The notes beneath the pieces were generated by a model that was not told the origin of the DNA, made no database searches, and was given only the letters and a program-made list of their open reading frames with translations. From Candidatus Thorarchaeota archaeon (lineage in GTDB: Archaea > Asgardarchaeota > Thorarchaeia > Thorarchaeales > Thorarchaeaceae): a DNA stretch of 64,000 bases. Every line of letters begins with the position of its first letter. Position 1 is the stretch's first letter. This document shows positions 18,124 to 29,018 of this stretch, piece after piece. Made by a program: the position numbers and the translations under genes. The DNA is taken from contig RDNZ01000006.1 of assembly GCA_011364905.1 (NCBI GenBank), positions 34,865-98,864 on the forward strand. Direction: 5' to 3'.

Positions 18124-20442
18124 CTATTGCTTGAATTTCTTGACATACACTATATAGACGATAACTACAACCCCGACAATAACAGCTGCTGGAAGTGCTA
18201 CACCGCCTAGCATTGCAAGGACATTGGGACCAACAGGAGTTATCTTCTCAACCGATAGTTGAGGTGTCGGTAGTGGCGTGAGTTGAACCCACAAGAAACC
18301 ATCTACACCTAGATTTCTAGAGATTGCCATACTCAAGAGCGAGTTATCAGAGATTGCGCCGAATTGGAACGAGAAATCAGCAATATTTCCGACATACTCA
18401 TCGTTGAGATCACCCCATGGGGTTGAGTGAGCCCTGCCATCGTATGCGCTTAGAAGTGTACTACTGAAACCAGTGACATCTCCAGTCTTAACCGACACAT
18501 TATACCAGGTTCCTGGAGTTGTGTTTAGTAGCAATCCATAGGTTCCACTCCCACTTCCAGGTAGTGGCAATGAGAAGTTAGTCCATGCAGAGGCCGCACC
18601 AACATCAAGAGTCTCAATGTCGGCGTAGATGTCATTCATTCGATTCTGCCAATCGATTGTGAGACTCACTGGGTAGTTCATGTAGACGTTTGTTGCACCT
18701 TGTGTGTTATTGCTAACTTGGTATGTACAGATACCAACAAAGGCAAACCCCTCATAGTAACCCTGACCTCCGTAGTTAATGGTCCGGTTATTCGGTATAG
18801 TAGGATGCGCTTGTATCTGAGATCCATCCCATCTGTTTGCAACGGTCGTTGAACCTGATACCCGTACAGCACCAGATGCATCATAGATCGAATACTCGAA
18901 GTTTACTGTGACATTATCTTGGTTGTTCAGGTACAAAGTCATGTTGTACATCTGGAAAAGGTGTGCATCAACAAAGAAACCACCCACATTAACGATGTCA
19001 GTGGTAGTCTCGTCAACAATGGAGCCAACATTGAAGCGGACCCATTCATTCACGTTGTTCGAAACGTACAGCTCAACATGGTACTTTCCAACTGGGAGAT
19101 AGTATTCATTTGCAGCCTGGATGGTAGCAGGATGATTAGGTGATCGAACACTGCGATAGCCGTCCTCAGAAGATCCAGTCAAAGCAATTGACAGTTCCCC
19201 AGCAGTTGCAGTTGAGTTTACTCTCAGTATTGAGGGTTGATCAATATCCAGCGTGTAACTCTGAGCAGCCGTTGAACCAATGTAGTTCTCTAAGTGCATT
19301 TTCTGATTAAGAGGAAGTGCACCTTGGGAGCTAGATTGATGATAGAGTGTATACTGTGTTCCATCTCCACCATAGACTGTCACATAGTAAGGCCCACCTC
19401 TGAAGAAGTACTGACCGTTGCTTGGAAAGCCTGAACCTTCGTCATAACGTGTTCCCCCATTATGTCCATAATTGAACTCATTGCTTGTGAATTCTATGGC
19501 AACTGGTTGTGTAGTGGGGAGGATGCCATTGGGATAGTTGAATGTGTATGCTAAAGATGCAACATCATTTCTGGAGTTGACCTTGTAAGTTCGGACAGTT
19601 GGTGCCATTTCTTTGTACACCCAACTTCCTGTATCCTCTACAACTATTTCACCCGTATTTAGTTCGTCTGTGATGACACCACCAGCGGGGATCAGCTGGG
19701 GCGAAACCGCAACAGGAAATAGGTCAAAGAGGGCAAAAGTTCCCGAAGTTGGTGTTGCTTGGAGAAAGATGTAGTATGTCCCTGATATTGAAGGTTTGAA
19801 AGGAATGGTAATGATGTCTCCTTCTGAACCAGAATCTCCATTCATGTAACGTCCTTGTGGATCCACTATAGCGACACTCCACGAAACGCCGTCCTGTCTG
19901 CTAGCAATGGTCAGGTGGACAAACTCCTGCCCACTGATTCCGAGAGTTCCATAGTATGTGTAACCTCTATCCACTGATACTGGAGTGTGTTGACCAAAAG
20001 TAAGTCCAAATGTTCTGGTTTCGATTGTTGTATTGACAACAAAGTCACTGCCATCAGATGCAGTCCAGTCATAGAACTCTGGAAGGTATGCAGGATTCGC
20101 GAATGGCCCCGTGTTCCAAGTACTGAATGATGTCCAATCATAGGGAACATTCATATCTTCCGCAAAGGACGAAGTTTGTCTGGTCCATCCAGTGGTGTCA
20201 TAACGATAGATCCAATAGTCAAGATCTTCGTTCACATTCATTGTACTTCTAGACTGAAAGTCTAGTGGGTTAGGCTCCACATACATGTATGTATGATTAT
20301 TGGCGCCTGAAGCATAACCCTGATTATATGTTTTAATTTTGATATTTGTCTGAAGTGCGGATACTGGGGCGGCAATAGCTCCGAGTAGGAAAATCATCGA
20401 AATCGTAATGCCTAGTACCGTCTTCATATTGACGTGCTTCAT
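18124..20442 (-). CDS. Large secreted surface protein with C-terminal TM anchor
   Basis: Signal-like N-terminus, beta-rich Thr/Ser/Asn/Tyr-rich body, C-terminal ALPAAVIVGVVVIVYIVYVKKFKQ. Confidence 0.8.
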   Translation of the reverse strand: MKHVNMKTVLGITISMIFLLGAIAAPVSALQTNIKIKTYNQGYASGANNHTYMYVEPNPLDFQSRSTMNVNEDLDYWIYRYDTTGWTRQTSSFAEDMNVPYDWTSFSTWNTGPFANPAYLPEFYDWTASDGSDFVVNTTIETRTFGLTFGQHTPVSVDRGYTYYGTLGISGQEFVHLTIASRQDGVSWSVAIVDPQGRYMNGDSGSEGDIITIPFKPSISGTYYIFLQATPTSGTFALFDLFPVAVSPQLIPAGGVITDELNTGEIVVEDTGSWVYKEMAPTVRTYKVNSRNDVASLAYTFNYPNGILPTTQPVAIEFTSNEFNYGHNGGTRYDEGSGFPSNGQYFFRGGPYYVTVYGGDGTQYTLYHQSSSQGALPLNQKMHLENYIGSTAAQSYTLDIDQPSILRVNSTATAGELSIALTGSSEDGYRSVRSPNHPATIQAANEYYLPVGKYHVELYVSNNVNEWVRFNVGSIVDETTTDIVNVGGFFVDAHLFQMYNMTLYLNNQDNVTVNFEYSIYDASGAVRVSGSTTVANRWDGSQIQAHPTIPNNRTINYGGQGYYEGFAFVGICTYQVSNNTQGATNVYMNYPVSLTIDWQNRMNDIYADIETLDVGAASAWTNFSLPLPGSGSGTYGLLLNTTPGTWYNVSVKTGDVTGFSSTLLSAYDGRAHSTPWGDLNDEYVGNIADFSFQFGAISDNSLLSMAISRNLGVDGFLWVQLTPLPTPQLSVEKITPVGPNVLAMLGGVALPAAVIVGVVVIVYIVYVKKFKQ

Positions 20443-20589
20443 GGCACATCGTCACCTCAATGAATTCATGTCTACAATCTTTTATGAACTCATTTCGTTC
20501 AAAGGTAATCTTATTTTTCGAAAATTCGAAAACTTAAGGCAATCACCTTTTATCTTGGTTATGAACACGGCGTCACTAATGGTGAGAAT

Positions 20590-21420
20590 ATGAGCCTTCA
20601 GCAGTCCTACCAAAAAAGCATTGTAGTAGCCGTCATTGCCTATATTGCTGCAATTGGCTTTTTATTGCTGAGTTTAGAAGCGGACATTCCTGAAGCCAGT
20701 CAACAAAACTACACACTCTTTGCCTATTTTCTACCAGCGGTAGGGACATTATTTCTCTATCTAGCGTTCTACCTATGGAAAGGAGGAAAGCGAATAAGAA
20801 CAGACTCTAGGAGCATAGCAATTCTTGCCATATTTGCCGCTATGGTTTTAGCTCTCGAGATTTTTCCAATTCCCTTTCTGACTGACATACCACTGTTTGG
20901 AGGCTTTACACTTGATCCGACTGGTATTCCAATATGCTTTGTTTTTCTTGCATACGGTAATGTGTTCTCATTCCTCCTTTTGCCAATAATGTGGATTGCG
21001 ATTGGATATCGAAATATCATCGGCTCTGTTTTCAAGTTGTTCGCAGAATTCTTCACCTTGTTGGGACTCGTTGTGGCAAAATTCGTCCTAAGGGGTCGAT
21101 CCTACGATTGGAAGGTAGCAACTCCAATCTATCTTATCTTTGGTGTAGTCTTTAGAGCAATCGGCATGTATATTGCGAACATCTACCTGATTCAATGGCT
21201 TTATGGACTCCCATTGGATGTTGCAATCGCATTATCTGTTAGCTTTGTAATTCCCAATATCATTCAAGCAGCCATCAATGTCTTGGCCGGAATACTTCTA
21301 TTTGTCATTATTCCAGAGAATTTGGCAATCGAAGCACGCTTCGGCAAATATGGAACAGATGAGTATAGCGAATATCAAGAAATCCCACCAGACGAGTTAG
21401 AGTCGATCAATGATGAGTAA
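20590..21420 (+). CDS. Multi-pass membrane protein, possibly ECF-transporter S-component-like
   Basis: SIAILAIFAAMVLALEIFPIPFLTDIPLFGGFTLDPTGIPICFVFLAYG resembles ECF S-components; overlaps cofE by 11 nt. Confidence 0.6.
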   Translation: MSLQQSYQKSIVVAVIAYIAAIGFLLLSLEADIPEASQQNYTLFAYFLPAVGTLFLYLAFYLWKGGKRIRTDSRSIAILAIFAAMVLALEIFPIPFLTDIPLFGGFTLDPTGIPICFVFLAYGNVFSFLLLPIMWIAIGYRNIIGSVFKLFAEFFTLLGLVVAKFVLRGRSYDWKVATPIYLIFGVVFRAIGMYIANIYLIQWLYGLPLDVAIALSVSFVIPNIIQAAINVLAGILLFVIIPENLAIEARFGKYGTDEYSEYQEIPPDELESINDE

Positions 21421-22168
21421 TAGAGAGGTCCAATTGATTCCAATTCAAGGATTTCCGATTGTTCAGAAGGGAGACGAAATTTCCTCGCTCATTCAGACTG
21501 CAATTGAGAGGAGTCGAATCACTCTTACCAAAGGTGATATCATCGTTGTGACTCACTCTATTATTTCAATTACAGAAGGTAGTCTCTATCAATTGGATAA
21601 AGTGGAGGTTTCAGAGAAAGCAAAAGCTCTCGCAGAAGGATCGGGACACGCTCCAGAAATAGTTGAGGCCGCGTTGAGTGAAGCAAGTGAGGTTCTACGA
21701 GAAGGCCCGGTTCTAATAACAAAGACAAAACAAGGAGTGATAACGGACTATTCAGGCGTTGATGAGAGCAATGCTCCTTTGGGAAACTTGATTGCACTCC
21801 CTGAAAATCCTGATGAATCAGCAAAGAAAATCAATGTTTCATTATCTGAATCCAGTGGATTCAATGTGCCAGTGATAATCACAGATACTCAGGGCAGACC
21901 CTGGAGGAAAGGCGCTATCAATCTGGCAATAGGAATAGCAGGGATGTCACCTTTTACCAGCAACGCTGGGAAAGAGGACATTTTTGGTCATCGGCTTCGA
22001 GGATCTGTTGTGTGCTTGGCGGACCAGATTGCAGCTGCTGCGGAGCTTGTAATGGGTCAGGCTGATGAAGGAATTCCGCTAGTTGTCGTACGTGGAATCA
22101 ATTTCACAGAGGACGTTGGAGCGGCCTCTCAAATCATCCGCTCTCGGTCAGAGAGCCTCTATGGCTAA
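21410..22168 (+). CDS. cofE: Coenzyme F420-0:L-glutamate ligase
   Basis: LTKGDIIVVTHSIISITEG, ITDYSGVDESNAP, VIITDTQGRPWRKGAINLAIG, ADQIAAAAELVMGQADEGIPLVVVRG. Confidence 0.92.
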   Translation: MMSNREVQLIPIQGFPIVQKGDEISSLIQTAIERSRITLTKGDIIVVTHSIISITEGSLYQLDKVEVSEKAKALAEGSGHAPEIVEAALSEASEVLREGPVLITKTKQGVITDYSGVDESNAPLGNLIALPENPDESAKKINVSLSESSGFNVPVIITDTQGRPWRKGAINLAIGIAGMSPFTSNAGKEDIFGHRLRGSVVCLADQIAAAAELVMGQADEGIPLVVVRGINFTEDVGAASQIIRSRSESLYG

Positions 22169-24438
22169 TCAACAGACATACCAGGTTTCTTTTCACTTCT
22201 CACGAGTATGAGAGCAATGAGTCCCATAACTGCTCCAGCTGCAATAACTAGACCTGCTGGGAACGTTGGCATCGAATGATCTATAGTTAATGCAGTACTA
22301 GTCGTTTCGTTCCAATTGGGATAATTGTCTTGATCATTCACATTTATGATGTATGGACCTGTGCCAGTATAATCAGACCACCAATTCCCGGTATCGACTT
22401 GATTATCCCAATGATTGGAGGAACCCTCACAAATCGCATTAGGCGCATTGTATGCAAACGCATTTTCATAAATGTCATTACGATTGGATGAGAAGTCAAG
22501 AGAGATTCCGGCTCTTGTGTTGTTGTATATATTGTTCCCGGTTATTAGGCAGTCAGATGAACTATTCAACTGAATCCCTCTTGAGTTGAAGTAGATGATG
22601 TTGTTATGGATATAGCACCCGTCAGAGTCCTCGAGAAAAATGGAGTCATTGTTTTGAAAGATGGTATTCCGTAACAGCGTCATGTTAGTGCTGCTGACAA
22701 AGCTAATGGCTTCGTCATTTTCCCAAATTAAGCAATTATGAATGACACAAACCCAAGACCAGCTGGCATCTATTCCCTTGAGATTTGCTCTGACATAAAC
22801 ATCCAAAATGACGATATCTTCTGAATGCGAGAGAACTATTCCAGTCCGAGAATGGTAGGAACTGATACTCTGTCTGAATACACAACTCGAGGAGTATTGA
22901 AAACTGACTCCAATCGTATTGTTGTGAAGAAACACATTCGTGAGTTCACAATCACTGCAATTCACGAGAGTAATCGCTGTTGCTTCACCGAAATCTGGGT
23001 ATGCATCGTCCTTGAAGGAAGAACTGATTCCATAGAAACTGCCTCCACTGATCGTGACGCCAATGCAGCTCACAAGATATAGTTGGCCGTACTCATCCCC
23101 ATTGATGCTTTCAGTTTGCAGATTCGCAAAAAGCCCAATCTTTCGTCCACTCACCGTATTGTTCAGAAATCGGATTGTATCAAAGTTCCAAAGATCAAAG
23201 TTCGGAATTTGTGGATAGAGTCCGCCACCATCAAAAGAGTTCCCAATGATGTCACAATCATCTGATGCACCATCAGGAACATTGTACCAGTTGGAATAGT
23301 AGCCAAAACCAAATCCGTATCTATCATCCGTGACTGAATTAGATGATATATTGTGGGCTTGTCCCCCCTGTAGAATTACTCCGTATCCAACATCAGAAAT
23401 AGAATTCGCATAGATGTCCGATGCGGATCCGCCGTGAATAGAGATGCCAGTTCCATAACTGGTGTATTTCCCTTTAATGATGTTTTCGTATACCTGTGTA
23501 TTATTTGTGTTGACAAGGTCTATACCTTCCGAATTGTTGATGAGGTTATTTCGTCTTAAAATGCAGTCATTTGCCGAAATAATGATACCTGATTGACTTG
23601 AACTAACATTATTGCCCTCGATTACACAATTAGCACCATAAAGTATCTCCATGCCGCTCCAGATGAAACTGGCAACTTCATTCCTACTCACATTACTATT
23701 GAGGATGCCCAAAATCTCTATTCCAGCGAATGGGTGGCTATCAGGATTTTTTATTCCAGTGATCAGATTATCATGTATACTGGAATCATTGATTGTCCAT
23801 GCAGTAATGCCATAGCCCAAGATAATACCAAACTTGTTTTCATAGATGTCGTAGTTGCTTCCCCCATAGACCTCGATTCCACTATAGCATTCGTCAAACT
23901 CCTGCGTATTGTTGAATATTGTTGTGTGGTTGCTCCACAGAATCATTATTCCTTCATTAGTAGCATTTAGGACGTTGCTCGAGATTTTGCAAGCATCGAG
24001 GGCATATCCTGAAATCCCACTTGTGCTGTTTCTCCAATGGTTTCCGTACAAGATGCAATTGCTTACGTTCGTGAGTGTGACTGAAAACACAGGTTGAATT
24101 CCTTGATAGTACAGAACATCAGACTTGAATAGACAATTTCTAATAACGAAATAACTTGTCGTGTTGATTATCCAAATGCAGGTTGAATTCTTGGCTGTGA
24201 TGTTTAGATTCTCTATGATGTAGGGAGTTGTTGCAGAACCGTTCCCAGGCCATGATTGTATTTCGAAGTCTGCATCTGAAGTGATATTGAAAGGTTCATG
24301 CGAAACATATGCGGGTTCATGCTTGTTGGGTGTAAGAGCCGCTTCTTGAACAACAGCGTAATTTATGATGGAGGTCTGAACTAAAAACGCAAGACCAAGC
24401 ACAGCAACAAAGCAGAGAGCCAGCCCACGATTAATCAT
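22165..24438 (-). CDS. NosD-like right-handed parallel beta-helix surface protein with C-terminal TM
   Basis: Repeated N-x-I/x-G-N and SS-C-I-x-N-N motifs (e.g. NSSSDCLITGNNIYNNTRAGISLDFSSNRNDIYENAF); terminal TM and basic tail. Confidence 0.85.
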   Translation of the reverse strand: MINRGLALCFVAVLGLAFLVQTSIINYAVVQEAALTPNKHEPAYVSHEPFNITSDADFEIQSWPGNGSATTPYIIENLNITAKNSTCIWIINTTSYFVIRNCLFKSDVLYYQGIQPVFSVTLTNVSNCILYGNHWRNSTSGISGYALDACKISSNVLNATNEGIMILWSNHTTIFNNTQEFDECYSGIEVYGGSNYDIYENKFGIILGYGITAWTINDSSIHDNLITGIKNPDSHPFAGIEILGILNSNVSRNEVASFIWSGMEILYGANCVIEGNNVSSSQSGIIISANDCILRRNNLINNSEGIDLVNTNNTQVYENIIKGKYTSYGTGISIHGGSASDIYANSISDVGYGVILQGGQAHNISSNSVTDDRYGFGFGYYSNWYNVPDGASDDCDIIGNSFDGGGLYPQIPNFDLWNFDTIRFLNNTVSGRKIGLFANLQTESINGDEYGQLYLVSCIGVTISGGSFYGISSSFKDDAYPDFGEATAITLVNCSDCELTNVFLHNNTIGVSFQYSSSCVFRQSISSYHSRTGIVLSHSEDIVILDVYVRANLKGIDASWSWVCVIHNCLIWENDEAISFVSSTNMTLLRNTIFQNNDSIFLEDSDGCYIHNNIIYFNSRGIQLNSSSDCLITGNNIYNNTRAGISLDFSSNRNDIYENAFAYNAPNAICEGSSNHWDNQVDTGNWWSDYTGTGPYIINVNDQDNYPNWNETTSTALTIDHSMPTFPAGLVIAAGAVMGLIALILVRSEKKPGMSVD

Positions 24439-24504
24439 ATTCTAAACCCCGGTCCAATACTGATAAGATAAGCTTTGCTCGAAACAAAATGAACCTTGAC
24501 TCCT

Positions 24505-26352
24505 CTAGAGAGATTCTTCAAAGAACTCAGCAAGACGACCTAGAAGAATCTTAACATTCTTCTCACGAACGATACCATGACCTTCATCGTCAAACACAAG
24601 CTTCTCATATCTAATCTTATTAGCCTCCAATCGCTTCTCTACTTCCAACATGTTTGCTTTTGTCACATTGGGGTCTCTGAGACCCTGAACAATCAAGAGT
24701 CTGCCACGAATGTTTTGTACGTAGTTGATGGGAGACCGCTCTCGATATATCTCAGGCACATCATTTGGAGAACCTCCAAGCATCTCCTCCGAGTATGTTC
24801 GTAGGTCAGGACGAGTTGTTTCATAATCAACAACTAGATCTGTCATTCCGCATATCGGTGCGGCTGCTGCGATGATGCCTGGCGGAAACTGCGTGATAGC
24901 CAACCAACTCATATAGCCACCATAGCTCGTTCCAGTGATACCGACTTTATACGAGAGGGCAATCCCATTTTCTATCAAATGCTCTATTCCAGAACGAATA
25001 TCTTCCTTATCCAGACCTCCCCATCCATCTTGTTTGATGAGCTCACGAAAACGCACACCATAACCTGTAGAGCCTCGATAGTTGGGTTCCAGGATGTTGA
25101 AACCTAGAGAACACAGATACTGAATCCCATAACCAAACTCGTCCTCTGAGTGGGCAGTAGGACCTCCATGAACTCTCACAATCGTTTTACCATTAGGGTT
25201 TCGAGCTGGATATAGCCAGCCGTGAATTGGTGTGTCATCCGCTGAAATCCATCTGACATCCTGAGCTGGGACAAGATCTTCACGTTGAATCGTTGTGCGG
25301 CCAAGGAGGTCAGTGATCAAAGTGAACCTTGATGGGCTTAACTCATTGAGGTTGAAACGCACAATTTCTCCAGGATGAGTTGAGCTATAATAGACACCCA
25401 ACCAGTCCCCATTTGCCAAGTTGGTAATTAGTGAGAGGGTTCCTCGATGTGGAGTCGCGTTCTGCAAAACATCGGTATCCAGATCAAGAATGAAGGTTTT
25501 CTTTCTCGCATTTTGCTCCTCCACAAACACAACATGGTTGGAGTACCTAGGGACCTCCGAAGAACTATAGACTCCCCTCTCAGTTGGATTGGATAGCCAA
25601 TGGATCTCACCTGAGGAGATATCATAGAGTCCAATGCCAACGGAGTCATGACGGACACCATCAATGGTATCAGTATCAAACAGCACTCTACCATCATGGG
25701 TCCAATCTGCGTTGACCTTTGCTTTTGGACCAAAATTCAATATCTCTCGATCTTCATTTCCGTCTATCGATGCAATCCACCACTGAGTACCTGAAGGGTC
25801 CTCATCTGCTCGATTATATAGAACATATCTACCATTGGGGTCCACAAATGGAGTTAGGTCAGTCGCTTTGTCGGGTCGTGCAATAACAATCCTAGTAGAT
25901 GACTCTAAGTCATGAACAACGACCCTGAAGGTCTCAGTTTCTTTCTTGGTGTCATAATCATAGTTCACCGAGTATGCAATGAAATCGCCTCGAGGACCAA
26001 AACTGCCCCCGCGCAGGAAAAAGTTGGGCTTTGCTTCAGTCACAGGAATCATGTTTCCGGGATCATCGAGGAAAACCCTATAGAGTGTAACTCGCTCATC
26101 TCTCGCTGTATCCTCACCAACAAGAACTGATTTCGAGTCTGGAGCCCAATCCTCCACAGAGGTGAGTTCTGGAGTGTTAGTGAGAGGTGTAAGAACTCTG
26201 GGCTCATCGATGGATAGCAGGAAGATGTCATAGTTCTCCTGGATTCTGTCTATCGATAGTGCCAGGTGTGTCTTTTGGGGAGAAATTTCATACGAGTCGA
26301 TAGATGGGATGCTCATCAATGAATCCAAGTCAAGGGCTCTGTAGGAAGGCAT
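24505..26352 (-). CDS. S9-family prolyl oligopeptidase/acylaminoacyl peptidase
   Basis: VRVHGGPTAHSEDEF, GITGTSYGGYMSW (GxSxGG), LIVQGLRDPNV, DDEGHGI. Confidence 0.93.
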   Translation of the reverse strand: MPSYRALDLDSLMSIPSIDSYEISPQKTHLALSIDRIQENYDIFLLSIDEPRVLTPLTNTPELTSVEDWAPDSKSVLVGEDTARDERVTLYRVFLDDPGNMIPVTEAKPNFFLRGGSFGPRGDFIAYSVNYDYDTKKETETFRVVVHDLESSTRIVIARPDKATDLTPFVDPNGRYVLYNRADEDPSGTQWWIASIDGNEDREILNFGPKAKVNADWTHDGRVLFDTDTIDGVRHDSVGIGLYDISSGEIHWLSNPTERGVYSSSEVPRYSNHVVFVEEQNARKKTFILDLDTDVLQNATPHRGTLSLITNLANGDWLGVYYSSTHPGEIVRFNLNELSPSRFTLITDLLGRTTIQREDLVPAQDVRWISADDTPIHGWLYPARNPNGKTIVRVHGGPTAHSEDEFGYGIQYLCSLGFNILEPNYRGSTGYGVRFRELIKQDGWGGLDKEDIRSGIEHLIENGIALSYKVGITGTSYGGYMSWLAITQFPPGIIAAAAPICGMTDLVVDYETTRPDLRTYSEEMLGGSPNDVPEIYRERSPINYVQNIRGRLLIVQGLRDPNVTKANMLEVEKRLEANKIRYEKLVFDDEGHGIVREKNVKILLGRLAEFFEESL

Positions 26353-26386
26353 ACCAGAACAGAGTAGAACGAGGTTTTACATCTTT

Positions 26387-27088
26387 TTACAAGAGGTAGA
26401 ACCGAAACCCGAATAGCTGAATAAAGAGTAGCAGACCGATGAAAGCAAGAACTATCCCAACAATGAGTTCGATTTTCCGAGCTTGCTGAGAGATTGTTGA
26501 TGCCATTCGCATCCTAGCCTCACCCGTCACTGCTGCAATCAGGAAATACGGAATCGAAATTGCGATTGATAGGACTAAGAAAAGGAGAGCAATGATGAGG
26601 AAGTCGCTCTCCGCTCCAAAAAGAGCAATCGTACCAAGAATAGCGGGACCTGAACAAGGAGCTGCCAACAACGAATACCCTAGTCCAACTAGGAAAACAC
26701 TCAGGAGGTTGGTTGGAGCTGTTGGTTGCGATCGAAGATTTAGTGAGGTGAATCCAAGTTTCTCTTGCAGGGTAGTAGAAATCATTACAAAACCGAGAAA
26801 GAGAATTATGAGCCCCATTATGGCTTGAAACTCGATATAATACTCAATTAGAAAGCTACCGATAAAGCCAGCAATCAGAACGAAGAATCCAACAGAACTC
26901 AGAATGCCTAAAACAAGGACCGCAGTGACCAGCGCGCTTCTGCCTCGACTATCAGCTGATTGAAGACTATTTATCAAAAACAATGGAAGAAGAGGAAACA
27001 GACATGGGGATACTGCAATATACAAACCAGCTCCAAAGACTCCAGTTAGTTTTGCCAAAAGGAGTCCAAGTTCAACGAAACCCTGCAC
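26387..27088 (-). CDS. CcdA/DsbD-like transmembrane thiol transporter
   Basis: FGAGLYIAVSPCLFPLLPLFL and AAPCSGPAILGT: paired Pro-Cys membrane motifs typical of CcdA. Confidence 0.87.
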   Translation of the reverse strand: MQGFVELGLLLAKLTGVFGAGLYIAVSPCLFPLLPLFLINSLQSADSRGRSALVTAVLVLGILSSVGFFVLIAGFIGSFLIEYYIEFQAIMGLIILFLGFVMISTTLQEKLGFTSLNLRSQPTAPTNLLSVFLVGLGYSLLAAPCSGPAILGTIALFGAESDFLIIALLFLVLSIAISIPYFLIAAVTGEARMRMASTISQQARKIELIVGIVLAFIGLLLFIQLFGFRFYLL

Positions 27089-27103
27089 TCCATTAGTCTC
27101 CTT

Positions 27104-27688
27104 CTAAAGAATTGATGTCACCCTTGTGGATATGCTCGCATCTGACCACAAACCAACATGGAAGTACCTGAAGATTCCATTGCTATCAATCAGAACCATT
27201 GATGGAATTGATGTGATAACGAAGTAGTTCATGAACTGCGTATCATCCACACCGTGTGCCCATGATAGACCTCGTGAAGATTTGTAAAGGGCCATCATAG
27301 AGGGCGATTCAGATGTATCAACAGTGAGCGAAACTACAACTACTGTCCCAGCCATATCGTCGGCTATTGTCTGAAGATATCCATTCTCCGTGGAACATGT
27401 TGAGCACCAAGTAGCCATAAGGTCCACAAGAACGACTTGCCCTCTCAGACTACTTAATGAGAGTGTAGAATTGTCAGACATCTCAAACTCCCAGTTACTC
27501 GGAACTTCTAGTCCAAGCTCCAATAGGTCTCTGTCTGTGGTGGTTTTTGTTAGCGGACTAGCTTCAGGGAATGTGAGAAATGATGCGCCAACAACTATTC
27601 CAACAACAACAATCACCATGGTTGCTCCAACAAGTGCAAGTTTCCCAGATTCCATAGTAGATGGCCCTCTCACAATAGGGTATATCAT
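27104..27688 (-). CDS. TlpA/ResA-like extracytoplasmic thioredoxin
   Basis: N-terminal TM; VDLMATWCSTCSTENGYL active site, TSIPSMVLID cis-Pro region. Confidence 0.9.
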   Translation of the reverse strand: MIYPIVRGPSTMESGKLALVGATMVIVVVGIVVGASFLTFPEASPLTKTTTDRDLLELGLEVPSNWEFEMSDNSTLSLSSLRGQVVLVDLMATWCSTCSTENGYLQTIADDMAGTVVVVSLTVDTSESPSMMALYKSSRGLSWAHGVDDTQFMNYFVITSIPSMVLIDSNGIFRYFHVGLWSDASISTRVTSIL

Positions 27689-28232
27689 GTTTGGTCTTCA
27701 GGCAACTTAAATCAGTTGTGTAAGTAGCATGCACAACCGAAGGGATCTCCCAAGGGATCTACAACTCTTTCCTATTAGTTCTCTGTTTCTTGATTATGCT
27801 ACCACACCAGGAGCGGATAATGTAGGTCCATGGAATTTTCATTTTGTAGTTTGGATAATATCGGTTCAAACGACTGATTCCACTAAATTTCCTGCGTGGA
27901 CGGATGACTGCAAGGCTCGCATAGCTAAGACCCCTGACGACGTCACTAGACGAAGGTTCGGTCGTCCAGCATGAAAGATTCGACTGACTTCTACACCAGT
28001 TTCCAGTCATGCAATGAGCTGCTACAGACCTGCCTCTATTCGTACATTCGCAATACAGTATTCCTGCAAATTCGATTAAATCACTGCAATAGTAGCAATT
28101 CAGGCAGGTTTTCGTAAGACTCCCTCCGTTTCAAGTTTATTGGGACACAACTTCATATAGATTTCGAACATGATGAAATTCAAACACACATCAAGAAAAA
28201 ACTGCGACGTCGCTTTTAGGATTAAATGATCA

Positions 28233-28436
28233 CTATGCTTCTTGAGTATCTTCTTTCTGCATCTCTTCAATCTTCTCATCAATATGTTTGATGTGATCCT
28301 CAAGTCTTGATTTAAAGGCCTCTAGACTCTTGATTTTAGTTTCCTTGCTTTGTTCGAATGGTGCGCATCCCATTGAGTACATGAAAGGACCCATGAAGTA
28401 GCCAAGATTTCCATGACCTCTGTGTTCTCTACACAA
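28233..28436 (-). CDS. Small coiled-coil protein of the type found beside PadR regulators
   Basis: 67 aa; GNLGYFMGPFMYSMG then KIKSLEAFKSRLEDHIKHIDEKIEEMQ; 4 nt downstream of padR-like gene. Confidence 0.6.
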   Translation of the reverse strand: MCREHRGHGNLGYFMGPFMYSMGCAPFEQSKETKIKSLEAFKSRLEDHIKHIDEKIEEMQKEDTQEA

Positions 28437-28439
28437 CTC

Positions 28440-29018
28440 CTATTTCTCACCTCCATCCTCGCTATTGGAGCTCTTCATATCACTCAGTTGTTTGTTGACC
28501 CAATTGAGTTCATGCTGCAGGTAAGAACGATACTGTTTTAGGAACTCGAGGTGTTTCTGAGAGCAACTGCCAGTTTCGCATCTGGCCTTCATGGCTGCAA
28601 ATCCAATTGGGCTACGTTCACGAACGGTCCAGTCCAATAGAGGCGCAGCCGCCCTCTCACCAGCCTGACTCACAAGAAAACGCCAGATTTTTCCCTGAGC
28701 GCCCCACTCAACATCGAGGTTTTGTAGAGCAGCGGAAAGCACTTGTTTTCCCTTTTGGGTCAGTTGATATTCAACAGTGTCCGGCCCTTCTTCTTGAAGG
28801 ACATGAGTGCCTTGGATCAACTCCTTTTCGACCAGTCGATGAAGCGCAGGATAGATAGTCCCGCTCTTTACCCTCCTTGGCCCAAGGCGTTCTCCAAGTT
28901 TCTGGATTACGATGTATCCATGAGCTGGATTGTTCTTTAGAATTGCGAGAATGAGCAGTTCAACTGGACTGAGTCTTGTCCCTTGAGATGTGTGCCTGCT
29001 CATACCATGGAAAGCCAT
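28440..29018 (-). CDS. PadR-family transcriptional regulator
   Basis: LSPVELLILAILKNNPAHGYIVIQKLGERLGPRRVKSGTIYPALHRLVEKELI; start may be 29018 or 29003. Confidence 0.92.
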   Translation of the reverse strand: MAFHGMSRHTSQGTRLSPVELLILAILKNNPAHGYIVIQKLGERLGPRRVKSGTIYPALHRLVEKELIQGTHVLQEEGPDTVEYQLTQKGKQVLSAALQNLDVEWGAQGKIWRFLVSQAGERAAAPLLDWTVRERSPIGFAAMKARCETGSCSQKHLEFLKQYRSYLQHELNWVNKQLSDMKSSNSEDGGEK

